This document shows, piece after piece, positions 1 to 7,696 of a stretch of 64,000 bases of DNA. Source of the DNA: an uncultured Methanobrevibacter sp. (lineage in GTDB: Archaea > Methanobacteriota > Methanobacteria > Methanobacteriales > Methanobacteriaceae); the NCBI RefSeq assembly GCF_934746965.1, contig NZ_CAKVFS010000005.1:1-64000 (forward strand). The letters are read 5' to 3'. Below the pieces are notes generated by a model, which was not told where the DNA came from, did no database searches, and saw only the letters and a program-made list of their open reading frames with translations. How positions within the stretch are numbered: the first letter of the stretch is position 1; the number at the start of each line of letters is the position of its first letter. Made by a program: the position numbers and the translations under genes.

Positions 1-86
1 TGTGTCCCATCTTTAATCTCACAAATATCACATAATTGTTTACTTTTCCAATGTTCATCAAACCCTGGAAACCGTAATTTTTCATT
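1..86 (-). pseudogene. Edge fragment of type I restriction specificity subunit (HsdS-like)
   Basis: Read leftward on the minus strand, 28 open codons run off the left edge. They contain LRFPGFDEHW followed by a CDICEIKDGT segment, which is the hallmark of the start of a target-recognition half in type I restriction S subunits. The frame begins directly after a stop at 87-89 and has no start codon. An ATG nearby is in another frame. What is visible is therefore either 5'-truncated or frameshifted. The rest of the gene lies outside the window. Confidence 0.5.
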
Positions 87-193
87 CTAATCAAAATAGG
101 TTTTTAACAAGTTTAAAAAAAATACTTTTTTATATTATTGTAGAGATACTATACTGTAATAAAAAAATTTTTTAAAATTTATGGAGGATTTGT

Positions 194-592
194 ATGTCAG
201 ATACTGTTAGAACATGGCGTCATATACAACAAAGATATAATCTTATAGGTTCCAAATGTAACACTTGTGGAGAATTATTCTTCCCATCTCGTGTAGTTTG
301 TCCTAATTGTAGGAGGAAAGGAGATCTTGAACCTTTCCAATTCAGTGGTAAAGGAAAAATATTCACTTACTCTGTAATTAGATCTGCTCCAGATGACTTT
401 AAAAAAGTAGCACCTTATGCTGTTGCTGTAATTGAATTAGAAGAAGGAGCAAAATTAACTGCACAACTTGTTGACTGTGATGTTGACGATCTTGAAATTG
501 GAGATCCTGTTGAAATGGTCTTCAGGAAAATTAGAGAAGATGGTGATGATGGAGTAATCTCTTATGGTTTCAAATTTAGAGTTACAAAATAA
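194..592 (+). CDS. DUF35 zinc-ribbon / OB-fold protein
   Basis: A 132-residue protein with an N-terminal rubredoxin-like zinc ribbon (Cys22, Cys25, Cys36, Cys39) followed by an OB-fold at about residues 45-130. In archaea this family binds acetoacetyl-CoA thiolase and HMG-CoA synthase and holds them in one complex at the start of the mevalonate pathway. The ATG follows a GGAGG site at 183-187. The thiolase and synthase genes that usually precede it are not in the 193 bases to the left, so its partner here is inferred. It overlaps the next gene by 29 bases, suggesting cotranscription with the chelatases. Confidence 0.88.
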   Translation: MSDTVRTWRHIQQRYNLIGSKCNTCGELFFPSRVVCPNCRRKGDLEPFQFSGKGKIFTYSVIRSAPDDFKKVAPYAVAVIELEEGAKLTAQLVDCDVDDLEIGDPVEMVFRKIREDGDDGVISYGFKFRVTK

Positions 593-1478
593 AATTGCAA
601 TTCTATTAGTGAGCCATGGAAGTAGCTTGCCTTTTGCAGAAGCTACTTTCACAGAGATTAAAAATAAATTTAATAAGGCCACTGGATTTGCTACAGAAGT
701 AGGTTATATGAAAGTAGCTGAACCTTCTATTGCTGGAGCTGTTGAAAATTTAAAAAGAGAAGTTCCAGAACTTGAAAAAATAATAGCTATTCCTGTATTT
801 TTGGCACCTGGAATTCATACTAACATTGATATTCCAACTCTTTTAGGATTAAATCCATTGGAAATTGACCCTAGATGTCCTGATGGAAATTATCCAGAGG
901 ATCATTATTTGTCTATTGCTGATGATGTTGATTTTGATGGTGAAATTGAATTATTACCTGCAATTGGAGCTGATGATGATCTTTTAAAAGTTATTAATAA
1001 AAGAATTGATGAAGCTTTAGCTGAATCTGAATTAAATGATGATGCTAAAACAGGGATTTTATTAGTTTCTCATGGAAGTAGGTTGAAATATAATAAAGAG
1101 TTTATAAGTGAAGTTTATAGGAAATTTGATGAAACTACTTTGTATCCATCTAATTTCGGGTTTATGGAGCTTGTAGAACCTAATATCCCAACTTCTATTA
1201 ATAAGCTTGTTAATGAAAATGAAATTGACAGATTAGTTGTTGTACCAGTATTTATAGCTCCTGGAGTTCATACAACTTCTGATATTCCAACTATTTTGGG
1301 TTTAAAAGACCCAGATTCTCATTCTCATTCACATACTCATGAACATGGTCATGAACATCATCATCACCATGATTTGGAAGTAGTTGATTTTGAAGGTGAA
1401 ATTTTATATCCTGAACCTATTGGTTCTGATGATATTTTAATAAATATATTAATAAAAAATATGGAAAAGGTTTTATGA
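564..1478 (+). CDS. Two-domain CbiX/CfbA-type sirohydrochlorin chelatase
   Basis: A 304-residue protein with two tandem CbiX-like domains. Domain 1 has LLVSHGSS (His18) and GIHTNIDIP (His85). Domain 2 repeats LLVSHGSR near residue 168 and GVHTTSDIP near 240. In this family the two histidines insert Ni or Co into sirohydrochlorin, the first step to coenzyme F430 or to cobalamin. A His-rich stretch at about 253-270 lies after the second site and probably binds metal. The classical methanogen CfbA is single-domain, so this is a fused duplicate. The start is supported by GGAG at 551-554, although it overlaps the upstream gene. Which metal is inserted cannot be told from sequence. Confidence 0.85.
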   Translation: MVSNLELQNKIAILLVSHGSSLPFAEATFTEIKNKFNKATGFATEVGYMKVAEPSIAGAVENLKREVPELEKIIAIPVFLAPGIHTNIDIPTLLGLNPLEIDPRCPDGNYPEDHYLSIADDVDFDGEIELLPAIGADDDLLKVINKRIDEALAESELNDDAKTGILLVSHGSRLKYNKEFISEVYRKFDETTLYPSNFGFMELVEPNIPTSINKLVNENEIDRLVVVPVFIAPGVHTTSDIPTILGLKDPDSHSHSHTHEHGHEHHHHHDLEVVDFEGEILYPEPIGSDDILINILIKNMEKVL

Positions 1479-1518
1479 ATTCCATATTTTTCTTAATTTA
1501 ATTTTTTAAGTGATTATA

Positions 1519-1995
1519 ATGACTAGTGATTTATCTAAAACTGGAATTTTACTTTTAAGTCATGGTAGTAGATTAGACCAAGGTGAAAAAGTAATTAAAG
1601 CATATACTGATATGTATAAGGAAGAATTCCCTGAAGCTATTGTTGAATATGGTTTCATGGAAATGAGAGAACCTAATATTCCTCAAACTATTAATAAATT
1701 AACTGAAGGTAATGATTTAGAAAAGATTATTGTTGTTCCTGTATTTGTTGCTCATGGACTTCATACAAAAAGGGATATTCCTAAATTGTTAGGAATTGAA
1801 AGTGATTTTGATGAATCAAAAGTATCTGGAGGTCATAGTCATGACCATGACCACGGACATCATCATCACCATCACCACCATGATCATGATGAAGAAACAT
1901 TTGATTTTGATGGTGAAATAATCTTAGCTGACCCGTTAGGTATTGATACTCGTTTATATGAAATTATAAAAGAAAGAGTATCTCAAAACTTATAA
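1519..1995 (+). CDS. cfbA: Single-domain CbiX/CfbA-type sirohydrochlorin chelatase with His-rich insert
   Basis: A 158-residue protein with one CbiX domain: LLLSHGSR near residue 11, GLHTKRDIP near 77, then a strongly His/Asp-rich insert at about 110-132. By length it is closer to the methanogen CfbA nickelochelatase for F430 than its two-domain neighbour. The ATG at 1519 sits just behind a GTGAT site; an upstream in-frame GTG at 1510 overlaps that site and is unlikely. It lies 40 bases after the two-domain paralogue and ends just before a hairpin/T-run terminator, so the three genes from 194 look like one unit. The cfbA symbol is an inference from domain size. Confidence 0.75.
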   Translation: MTSDLSKTGILLLSHGSRLDQGEKVIKAYTDMYKEEFPEAIVEYGFMEMREPNIPQTINKLTEGNDLEKIIVVPVFVAHGLHTKRDIPKLLGIESDFDESKVSGGHSHDHDHGHHHHHHHHDHDEETFDFDGEIILADPLGIDTRLYEIIKERVSQNL

Positions 1996-2004
1996 TTTAT
2001 TAAA

Positions 2005-2039
2005 TCATCACCATTTTTTTGGTGATGAACTCTTTTTTT
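2005..2039 (+). terminator. Hairpin plus T-run terminator
   Basis: Perfect 8-base stem TCATCACC / GGTGATGA (2005-2012 and 2021-2028) with a T-rich loop, followed by nine or so T at 2032-2039. It sits ten bases after the chelatase stop codon. Archaeal termination needs mainly the T-run; the hairpin is a bonus. Confidence 0.7.
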
Positions 2040-2118
2040 CATATTAAACATTTATATATCATAAAATGTATAATTTATATTACATTATTGAAAAAATAAT
2101 GATATGTTTCGTGATATT

Positions 2119-3696
2119 ATGAAGTTTAATAAAATATTTTTATTTACTTTAATATTATTAGCAGCATTATCTGTTTCAGCAGTAAGTGCTGAATCATTTG
2201 ACGGTAATAATACTGTTACAGTAAATGATGTTAATAATGTTATTGTATCTGAACAAATATCTGCAGATAATACTGCAGATGTAATAGGTGCATCTGAACC
2301 TTCTGTTTCTGATGTTAATGAAAATGAAAATACTGGAGATAACGGAACTACTCCTGATACTAATGGTTCTACTGAGAATAATTCAACATCAAATGATACT
2401 AATTCCAGTATAATCTCTGAAGATCTTTCTTTATTTTTTAGAAATGGTACTAAATTCAGTGCTATTTTCTTAGATGAAGATGGAAATCCATTAGCTAATA
2501 CAAATATTACATTTATTATTAATGGAGTAAATTATACTAGGGCTACTGATGCTAAAGGTGTTGCTTCCATAGCAATTAATCTTGCTGCTGGAGAATATTC
2601 TGTAAAATCTATAAACCCAGCTACCAATGAATCTGTTATAAACAATTTAACTGTTATTTCAACTATTAGTGCGGGTAATATAATTAAATTATACAAAAAC
2701 GGTACTCAGTACTATGCTACTTTTGTAGATGGTCAAGGTAATGTTTTAGTTAATAAAACTGTTAAATTTAATATTAATGGTGTTTTCTACCAACGTGACA
2801 CTGACGAAAATGGTACTGCTAGATTAAATATTAATTTATATCCTGGTGAATATATTTTAACTGCTTACAATCCAATTAACAATGAAGCAATAGCTAGTAA
2901 TATCACTGTAATATCTACTATTAATGGATCAGATATTAAAAAATATTATAGAAATGGTACTCAATATACTGCTACCCTTGTAGATAGTAATGGAAATATT
3001 TTAGCTAATAAAACTGTTAGATTAAATATTAATGGTGTTTTCTACAACCGTACTACTAATGAAAATGGTACTGTTACATTAAATATTAATTTAATGCCAG
3101 GTAATTACACTATTACAGTTTACAACCCAACAAATGGTGAAGAAAACTCTAATAATGTTCTTGTTTTATCTAAACTTGTTGCAAAGGATGTTAAAATGGA
3201 CTACCAATCTGGTGGAAAATACTCTGTAACTGTTTTAGATGATCAAGGTAATACATTAGCTAATAAAACAGTTAAATTAAATATTCATGGTGTTTTCTAC
3301 GAACGTGTTACTAATGAAAATGGTACTGCTTACTTAAATATTAATTTAATTCCGGGTGTATATACCTGTACTGCTTATTATGGAGATTCAGTTACTTCAA
3401 GTCAAGTTACAGTAAATAAATTAACTCCATCTATTAATGTTTTAACTCCTACTGTTAAAAAAGGAGATTATTATAAAGTTAAAGTCACAGAGAAAAAATC
3501 CGGAAACCCTATTGTAAATCATTTAATTATATTTGTTTACAATGGAACTGCATATGGTGCATTCTCTGATGCTGATGGTGTAGCTAAAATTAAAATAGGG
3601 TTACCTGTTGGAACATACAGATTAGTAACTGGTATTCAACAAGATCCATGGTATACTACCCTTTCAGTTTGGAATATTGTTAATGTTACTGCTTAA
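2119..3696 (+). CDS. Secreted adhesin-like protein with Ig-like repeats
   Basis: A 525-residue surface protein. It has an N-terminal signal peptide (hydrophobic residues about 4-25 ending in VSA), then a low-complexity Asn/Thr/Ser/Glu spacer to about residue 100. Four units of about 85 residues follow, each with NGTxY, a GNxLxNKTVxxNINGVFY core, NENGT and LNINLxPGxY. A fifth diverged unit ends the protein. This is the architecture of Methanobrevibacter adhesin-like proteins. Many N-x-S/T sequons suit archaeal N-glycosylation. No membrane anchor or cell-wall domain is seen at the C terminus. ATG 2119 follows a GTGAT site; an ATG at 2104 lies upstream of that site. Ligand unknown. Confidence 0.82.
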   Translation: MKFNKIFLFTLILLAALSVSAVSAESFDGNNTVTVNDVNNVIVSEQISADNTADVIGASEPSVSDVNENENTGDNGTTPDTNGSTENNSTSNDTNSSIISEDLSLFFRNGTKFSAIFLDEDGNPLANTNITFIINGVNYTRATDAKGVASIAINLAAGEYSVKSINPATNESVINNLTVISTISAGNIIKLYKNGTQYYATFVDGQGNVLVNKTVKFNINGVFYQRDTDENGTARLNINLYPGEYILTAYNPINNEAIASNITVISTINGSDIKKYYRNGTQYTATLVDSNGNILANKTVRLNINGVFYNRTTNENGTVTLNINLMPGNYTITVYNPTNGEENSNNVLVLSKLVAKDVKMDYQSGGKYSVTVLDDQGNTLANKTVKLNIHGVFYERVTNENGTAYLNINLIPGVYTCTAYYGDSVTSSQVTVNKLTPSINVLTPTVKKGDYYKVKVTEKKSGNPIVNHLIIFVYNGTAYGAFSDADGVAKIKIGLPVGTYRLVTGIQQDPWYTTLSVWNIVNVTA

Positions 3697-3982
3697 GTGG
3701 AAATTTTTTCCATATTTTTCTTTTTTTAACTAGTTTTAGAATTTAATGCATTGTTTTTTATTATACTTAAATAAGGATTGGATAATATATTTTTTCTTAA
3801 TTTCATTAAATTTATTTTTCATTATATAATTAAATGCATATTTAATTTTTATAAAATCAAATAGAAAAAAATATATTCTAATTTTTATATAATCTATTAT
3901 CATGTGATAAACATATTATAATTTTTTGATAGATTATATATTTTATCATGTATTTAATTAAAAAAATGTTGAATTGATTTAC
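3697..3982. promoter_or_regulatory. AT-rich intergenic region with inverted repeat upstream of surface-protein gene
   Basis: After the adhesin stop codon a short GGAAA/TTTCC hairpin and T-runs (to about 3728) probably end transcription. Farther on, the 11-base arms ATATAATCTAT (3887-3897) and ATAGATTATAT (3929-3939) form an inverted repeat with a 31-base spacer, about 45-95 bases before the next start codon. The second arm could carry the TATA element. Regulator binding is inference. Confidence 0.35.
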
Positions 3983-5674
3983 ATGAATTTTAAGTATACC
4001 TTTATATTATTTATTTTAGTTTTAGTTAGTTCTGTATCTTTTGTATCAGCTACAGATTCATCAATTTCTGAAATAGATAATATTAATTTTGAAAGTAATC
4101 AGAATTTATATGAAAATTTGGAAGTATCAAACACTAATGAAATAGAAACTAGTGCTGATTTAAAAAATGTTGATTCTAGTTTTATAGAAGATACAAGTAA
4201 TCCTCCTGAAAAAGAAGAGTATAATATCCACATTAAAAATATTACTATTGGTAATGAAACTAATGATACAAATATTTTTAAAACAGTAATTAAGGGAGAT
4301 GACATATCTATAACAAATTCAAATCTTCCAATTACTATTAAAACACACACTACAACTGTTTATCAAACACAACAACTTAACTTGTACCTTTTAACTTCTA
4401 ATGGTGGAAGAGTTATATTAAATAATCAACCAATAACTATCACTTTAAACGGTGTTTCATACACCAGATATTTTGATGAAAATGGGATTGCTTCTATAAA
4501 TATAAATTTGGTAGCACGTTCAACACCTTATTCAGTTAACTGTTATTTTTCAGGTTATGGTAACTTTTTATCATCTTCATCATCATTTAATATGAAGGTT
4601 ATACAGAAAAGTGTTAATTTATATTACTTAACAAATGTGGTAAATAAAGGAGTTAGTGGTGAAGGATTTAGAGCAAAGTTAATTGATCAATTTAATGTTC
4701 CAGTTATGAATAAAGCAGTTAAGATTAAAATAAATGGTGTTACTTATTCAAGAGATTCTAATAATTATGGTATTGCAAATTTAAATATTAATCTTAATCC
4801 TGGAACATACAGTGTTGATTATTGGTATGATAACGAAGAAAAAGGGTATAGTTCTTTAGCTAAGCAAACAGTGAGTTTAACTGTAAAAAGTGATGGTAAT
4901 AGTTTAATTAAAACAACAATTTCACGTTTAAATTATACACTTCAAGAATCTAGTAAAATTGCAGTTAAATTATCTGATGCAAATGGAAATCCGATTTCAA
5001 ATAAAAATATAAACATATGGTTAGGTATTAATAAGATAATATCTAGCACTACAAATAGTAAAGGTATAGCTTATTTTGACATGTTTAGTACTAATTTTGG
5101 TGATGCTACATTTACTTTTGTTTTTGAAGGGGATTCTGTTTATAGATCTACAGGAGTTGTTAATACATATGTATGTATTGAAAAAACTACATCTAATAAA
5201 TATTCTTCTTCAGATTCAAATGGTGGATCAAATATCCCATTATCTTATTACAAAACAAGTTATAATACATATGATAATTATACTAGTTCATATATTCAAA
5301 AATTAGCTAGTACATTAACTGCATCATGTAGTGATGATTTAGAAAAAACAATTGCAATCCATCATTATGTGTATGTGATAAATTATGAAAATTATGGTAA
5401 TCATAAATATGGTGGAAAGGAAAGTTTACTTAGATATGCTGGAAATTGTCTTGATAAAACTTCTGCTTTTGTAACATTATTAAGGGCTGTTAACATTCCG
5501 GTTCGTTATGTTTTAGGTGATAATTATCCTTCATCTACTGTTGGTCATGCATGGGCGCAGGTTTGTTTTGATAATACGTGGGTTGTTTCAGAAGTAACTA
5601 ATACTCTTTCATTTGGGGATTGGCAACATGGTGCAACCTATTCAAATAAACAATATGGAGTAATTGTTTCTTAA
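3983..5674 (+). CDS. Secreted Ig-like repeat protein with C-terminal transglutaminase-like domain
   Basis: A 563-residue protein. A signal peptide (about 1-25) is followed by an acidic spacer and three Ig-like units between about residues 115 and 400, the first two with the same NGVxYxR core as the upstream adhesin. The C terminus (about 430-563) is a transglutaminase-like cysteine peptidase fold: GNCLDKT (Cys489), GHAWAQV (His522) and WVVSEVTNT. The third catalytic position, normally Asp, is Glu537. Related domains include pseudomurein endoisopeptidases and many methanogen surface proteins, so trimming or cross-linking of cell wall or surface proteins is plausible. ATG 3983 was chosen over an upstream TTG at 3974 because it gives a clean signal peptide. 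Confidence 0.8.
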   Translation: MNFKYTFILFILVLVSSVSFVSATDSSISEIDNINFESNQNLYENLEVSNTNEIETSADLKNVDSSFIEDTSNPPEKEEYNIHIKNITIGNETNDTNIFKTVIKGDDISITNSNLPITIKTHTTTVYQTQQLNLYLLTSNGGRVILNNQPITITLNGVSYTRYFDENGIASININLVARSTPYSVNCYFSGYGNFLSSSSSFNMKVIQKSVNLYYLTNVVNKGVSGEGFRAKLIDQFNVPVMNKAVKIKINGVTYSRDSNNYGIANLNINLNPGTYSVDYWYDNEEKGYSSLAKQTVSLTVKSDGNSLIKTTISRLNYTLQESSKIAVKLSDANGNPISNKNINIWLGINKIISSTTNSKGIAYFDMFSTNFGDATFTFVFEGDSVYRSTGVVNTYVCIEKTTSNKYSSSDSNGGSNIPLSYYKTSYNTYDNYTSSYIQKLASTLTASCSDDLEKTIAIHHYVYVINYENYGNHKYGGKESLLRYAGNCLDKTSAFVTLLRAVNIPVRYVLGDNYPSSTVGHAWAQVCFDNTWVVSEVTNTLSFGDWQHGATYSNKQYGVIVS

Positions 5675-5694
5675 AGCATATTTTTTAATTTTTT

Positions 5695-5725
5695 GAGTCT
5701 GTAAAATTTTACAGACTCTTTTTTT
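5695..5725 (+). terminator. Strong hairpin plus T7 terminator
   Basis: A perfect 24-base palindrome (5695-5718; arms GAGTCTGTAAAA / TTTTACAGACTC) is followed at once by seven T (5719-5725). It begins 20 bases after the stop codon of the transglutaminase-like gene and looks like a bacterial-style intrinsic terminator. Confidence 0.8.
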
Positions 5726-5732
5726 AAAAAAC

Positions 5733-5740
5733 TTATTTAA
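5733..5740 (+). promoter_or_regulatory. TATA-like box of thiL
   Basis: TTATTTAA lies 24-31 bases before the thiL ATG, where an archaeal TATA box would place the transcription start at or next to the start codon. No Shine-Dalgarno site precedes that ATG, so a leaderless mRNA is likely. Confidence 0.45.
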
Positions 5741-5763
5741 CCTATAAAACTTATATTATTATC

Positions 5764-6687
5764 ATGACTTTAAAGGTCTCAGATATTGGGGAAAAGGAGT
5801 TAATTAATTATATTTTATCTAATTGTGAAACTATAACTCCTGATGACACAGCTATTACTTCAGTGGCTGATACTAATTTAATTTCTACTTGTGACATGCT
5901 TATTGAGTCAAAACATTTTCCTGAAAACATGTCTTATTTTCAAATGGGTTTTAAGGCTGTCACTGTCAATGTTAGTGATCTTGCTGCTATGGGTGCTAGT
6001 CCTTTGGGTTTTTTGCTGTCAATAGCTCTTCCAAAGGATTTTGAAGTTGAAAATTTTAAACAAATTTTTGATGGTGTTTTGGAAGCCTGTGAATATTATA
6101 ATATTCATTTAATTGGTGGGGATACTAATGAAGCTGGTGAAATTATAATTTCTGGAACTGCATTAGGTCTTTGTAGTAATCCTTTGATGAAGAATACTTC
6201 TAGAAAAGGGGATTTAATTGTTTTAACAGGTGATGTTGGATTAGCTGCTTTAGGTTTTAATTTAGGAAATGATGATAATATTTACACTAAAAAAGCTTTA
6301 GAACCATTAGCTAAGATTAATGAGGGGCTTAATATTAAATGTGCTGGTGGAACTTCTGCTACAGATATTACTGATGGATTAGCTAGTGAACTTTATGAGA
6401 TGAAAAGAAAAGATATTGGTTTTATGATTTATGAAGATAAGTTTAATGTTTCTGAAGAGTATAAGTCATTAGCTGATAAATTAAATCTTAATTATCTGGA
6501 TTTACTTTTGCATGTTGGGGAGGATTTTGAATTAGTTTTTACAATAGCTGGGGAAAATTTAAGTAAGTTGGATTTTGATTATAAGGTTATTGGTGAGGTT
6601 ACAGATTCTAAAAAGGTTGAAATTACTTTAAGTGATTCATCTGTTGTTGAAGTTAGTTCTAGAGGATATGATCATTATGTTAGTTAG
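5764..6687 (+). CDS. thiL: Thiamine-monophosphate kinase
   Basis: A 307-residue AIR-synthase/ThiL-fold kinase that phosphorylates thiamine monophosphate to thiamine diphosphate in the cytoplasm. Recognisable elements are the N-terminal GEKELI, TPDDTA near residue 21, DMLIESKHFP near 44, DLAAMGASPLGF near 73, GGDTNEA near 119, and DITDGLASEL near 200. Length matches the family. The likely leaderless start fits the TATA-like box upstream. The 3' end overlaps the next gene by 11 bases, indicating translational coupling to a radical SAM enzyme with no known link to thiamine. Confidence 0.9.
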   Translation: MTLKVSDIGEKELINYILSNCETITPDDTAITSVADTNLISTCDMLIESKHFPENMSYFQMGFKAVTVNVSDLAAMGASPLGFLLSIALPKDFEVENFKQIFDGVLEACEYYNIHLIGGDTNEAGEIIISGTALGLCSNPLMKNTSRKGDLIVLTGDVGLAALGFNLGNDDNIYTKKALEPLAKINEGLNIKCAGGTSATDITDGLASELYEMKRKDIGFMIYEDKFNVSEEYKSLADKLNLNYLDLLLHVGEDFELVFTIAGENLSKLDFDYKVIGEVTDSKKVEITLSDSSVVEVSSRGYDHYVS

Positions 6688-7678
6688 CAATAATCTTTTT
6701 AAGAAAAGTTCCAAGTCAAGGAAAGTAAGGTGTGAGATTTGTTCTAATTATTGTAAGATAGCTGATGGTGGTTATGGTATTTGTAAACAGCATAAGAATG
6801 TAAATGGGGAGTTGTTTGATGAGAGTTTTGGTGTTGTTTCTTCTTTAAGTGCTGATCCTATTGAAAAAAAGCCGTTGTATCATTTTTTACCTGGTACATT
6901 AACATATTCTGTAGGTGGTTTTGGATGTAATATGGTCTGTTTACATTGTCAAAACTACATGATTTCACAAGAATTTGATAAAATTTCTAATAGAATTAAT
7001 ATATCTCCAGAAGTGATTGTGGAAAAGGCTATTGATCAAGGATGTAAGTCACTTTCATGGACCTATAATGAACCTACTATACATTTACCTTTTAACAGGA
7101 AAACTTCTTTATTGGCTAAAAGAAAAAATCTTAAAATTATCTATGTAAGTAATGGATATATGTCTAATCAATCATTAACTGAAATTTTAAATTTTGTTGA
7201 TGCGTTCAATATAGACTTGAAATCCATGTCTCAAAAATTCTATAAAAAAATATGTAAAGCAGATTTAAATGTTGTTTTAGAGAATTTAAAAAGAATATAT
7301 GATTCTGGAAAACATTTGGAAATTACAAACCTGCTTATAAACGATTACAATGATTCATTAGATGAAATTAATAAATTAACTAATTATATAGTTGATAATT
7401 TAGGTTGTGAAGTACCTTTACATTTTTCAAGAGCATTTCCATATTATAAATTAAATAATATTTCCCCAACTATGGAAAACAGATTATTTGAAGCTAAAAA
7501 AATAGCTCATGAAAATGGTTTAGAACATGTTTATATTGGAAATATGGATTGTGATAAAAATACATACTGTCCACAGTGTGGTGAAGTAATTTTAAAAAGA
7601 AACAATTATTCTGTGGAACTTTTAAATAAAAATAATAAATGTGAAAAATGTGGGAAAGAATTAAATATTAAATTTTAA
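6677..7678 (+). CDS. AmmeMemoRadiSam-type radical SAM enzyme
   Basis: A 333-residue radical SAM protein of the PflA-like AmmeMemoRadiSam family. An N-terminal Cys-rich segment (CEICSNYC, then GICKQH) precedes the radical SAM motif CNMVCLHC near residues 79-86. The C terminus carries a second zinc ribbon (CPQCGE ... CEKCGK). In many genomes this family is linked to AMMECR1 and Memo homologues, but neither is beside it here. Its reaction is unknown. The ATG at 6677 is preceded by GAGGAT at 6662-6667 with good spacing; two further upstream in-frame ATGs (6632, 6668) lack a site. Confidence 0.85.
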   Translation: MLVSNNLFKKSSKSRKVRCEICSNYCKIADGGYGICKQHKNVNGELFDESFGVVSSLSADPIEKKPLYHFLPGTLTYSVGGFGCNMVCLHCQNYMISQEFDKISNRINISPEVIVEKAIDQGCKSLSWTYNEPTIHLPFNRKTSLLAKRKNLKIIYVSNGYMSNQSLTEILNFVDAFNIDLKSMSQKFYKKICKADLNVVLENLKRIYDSGKHLEITNLLINDYNDSLDEINKLTNYIVDNLGCEVPLHFSRAFPYYKLNNISPTMENRLFEAKKIAHENGLEHVYIGNMDCDKNTYCPQCGEVILKRNNYSVELLNKNNKCEKCGKELNIKF

Positions 7679-7696
7679 GTGTTGGTTTCATGTATT

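Noticed and set aside
1315..1890. CAT/CAC repeats as a possible microsatellite or regulatory repeat
   Set aside because: They encode the His-rich stretches of the two chelatases, with mixed codons, so selection at protein level explains them.
2440..3420. Tandem repeats of about 255 bases as a possible CRISPR-like or structural DNA repeat
   Set aside because: The repeats keep frame, vary at third codon positions and match Ig-like protein units; no short direct repeats with unique spacers occur here or elsewhere in the window.
5076..5306. 76-codon plus-strand open frame inside the transglutaminase-like gene
   Set aside because: Lies wholly within a well-supported gene in another frame, has a Leu/Ile-rich composition typical of shifted AT-rich coding DNA, and no ribosome binding site.
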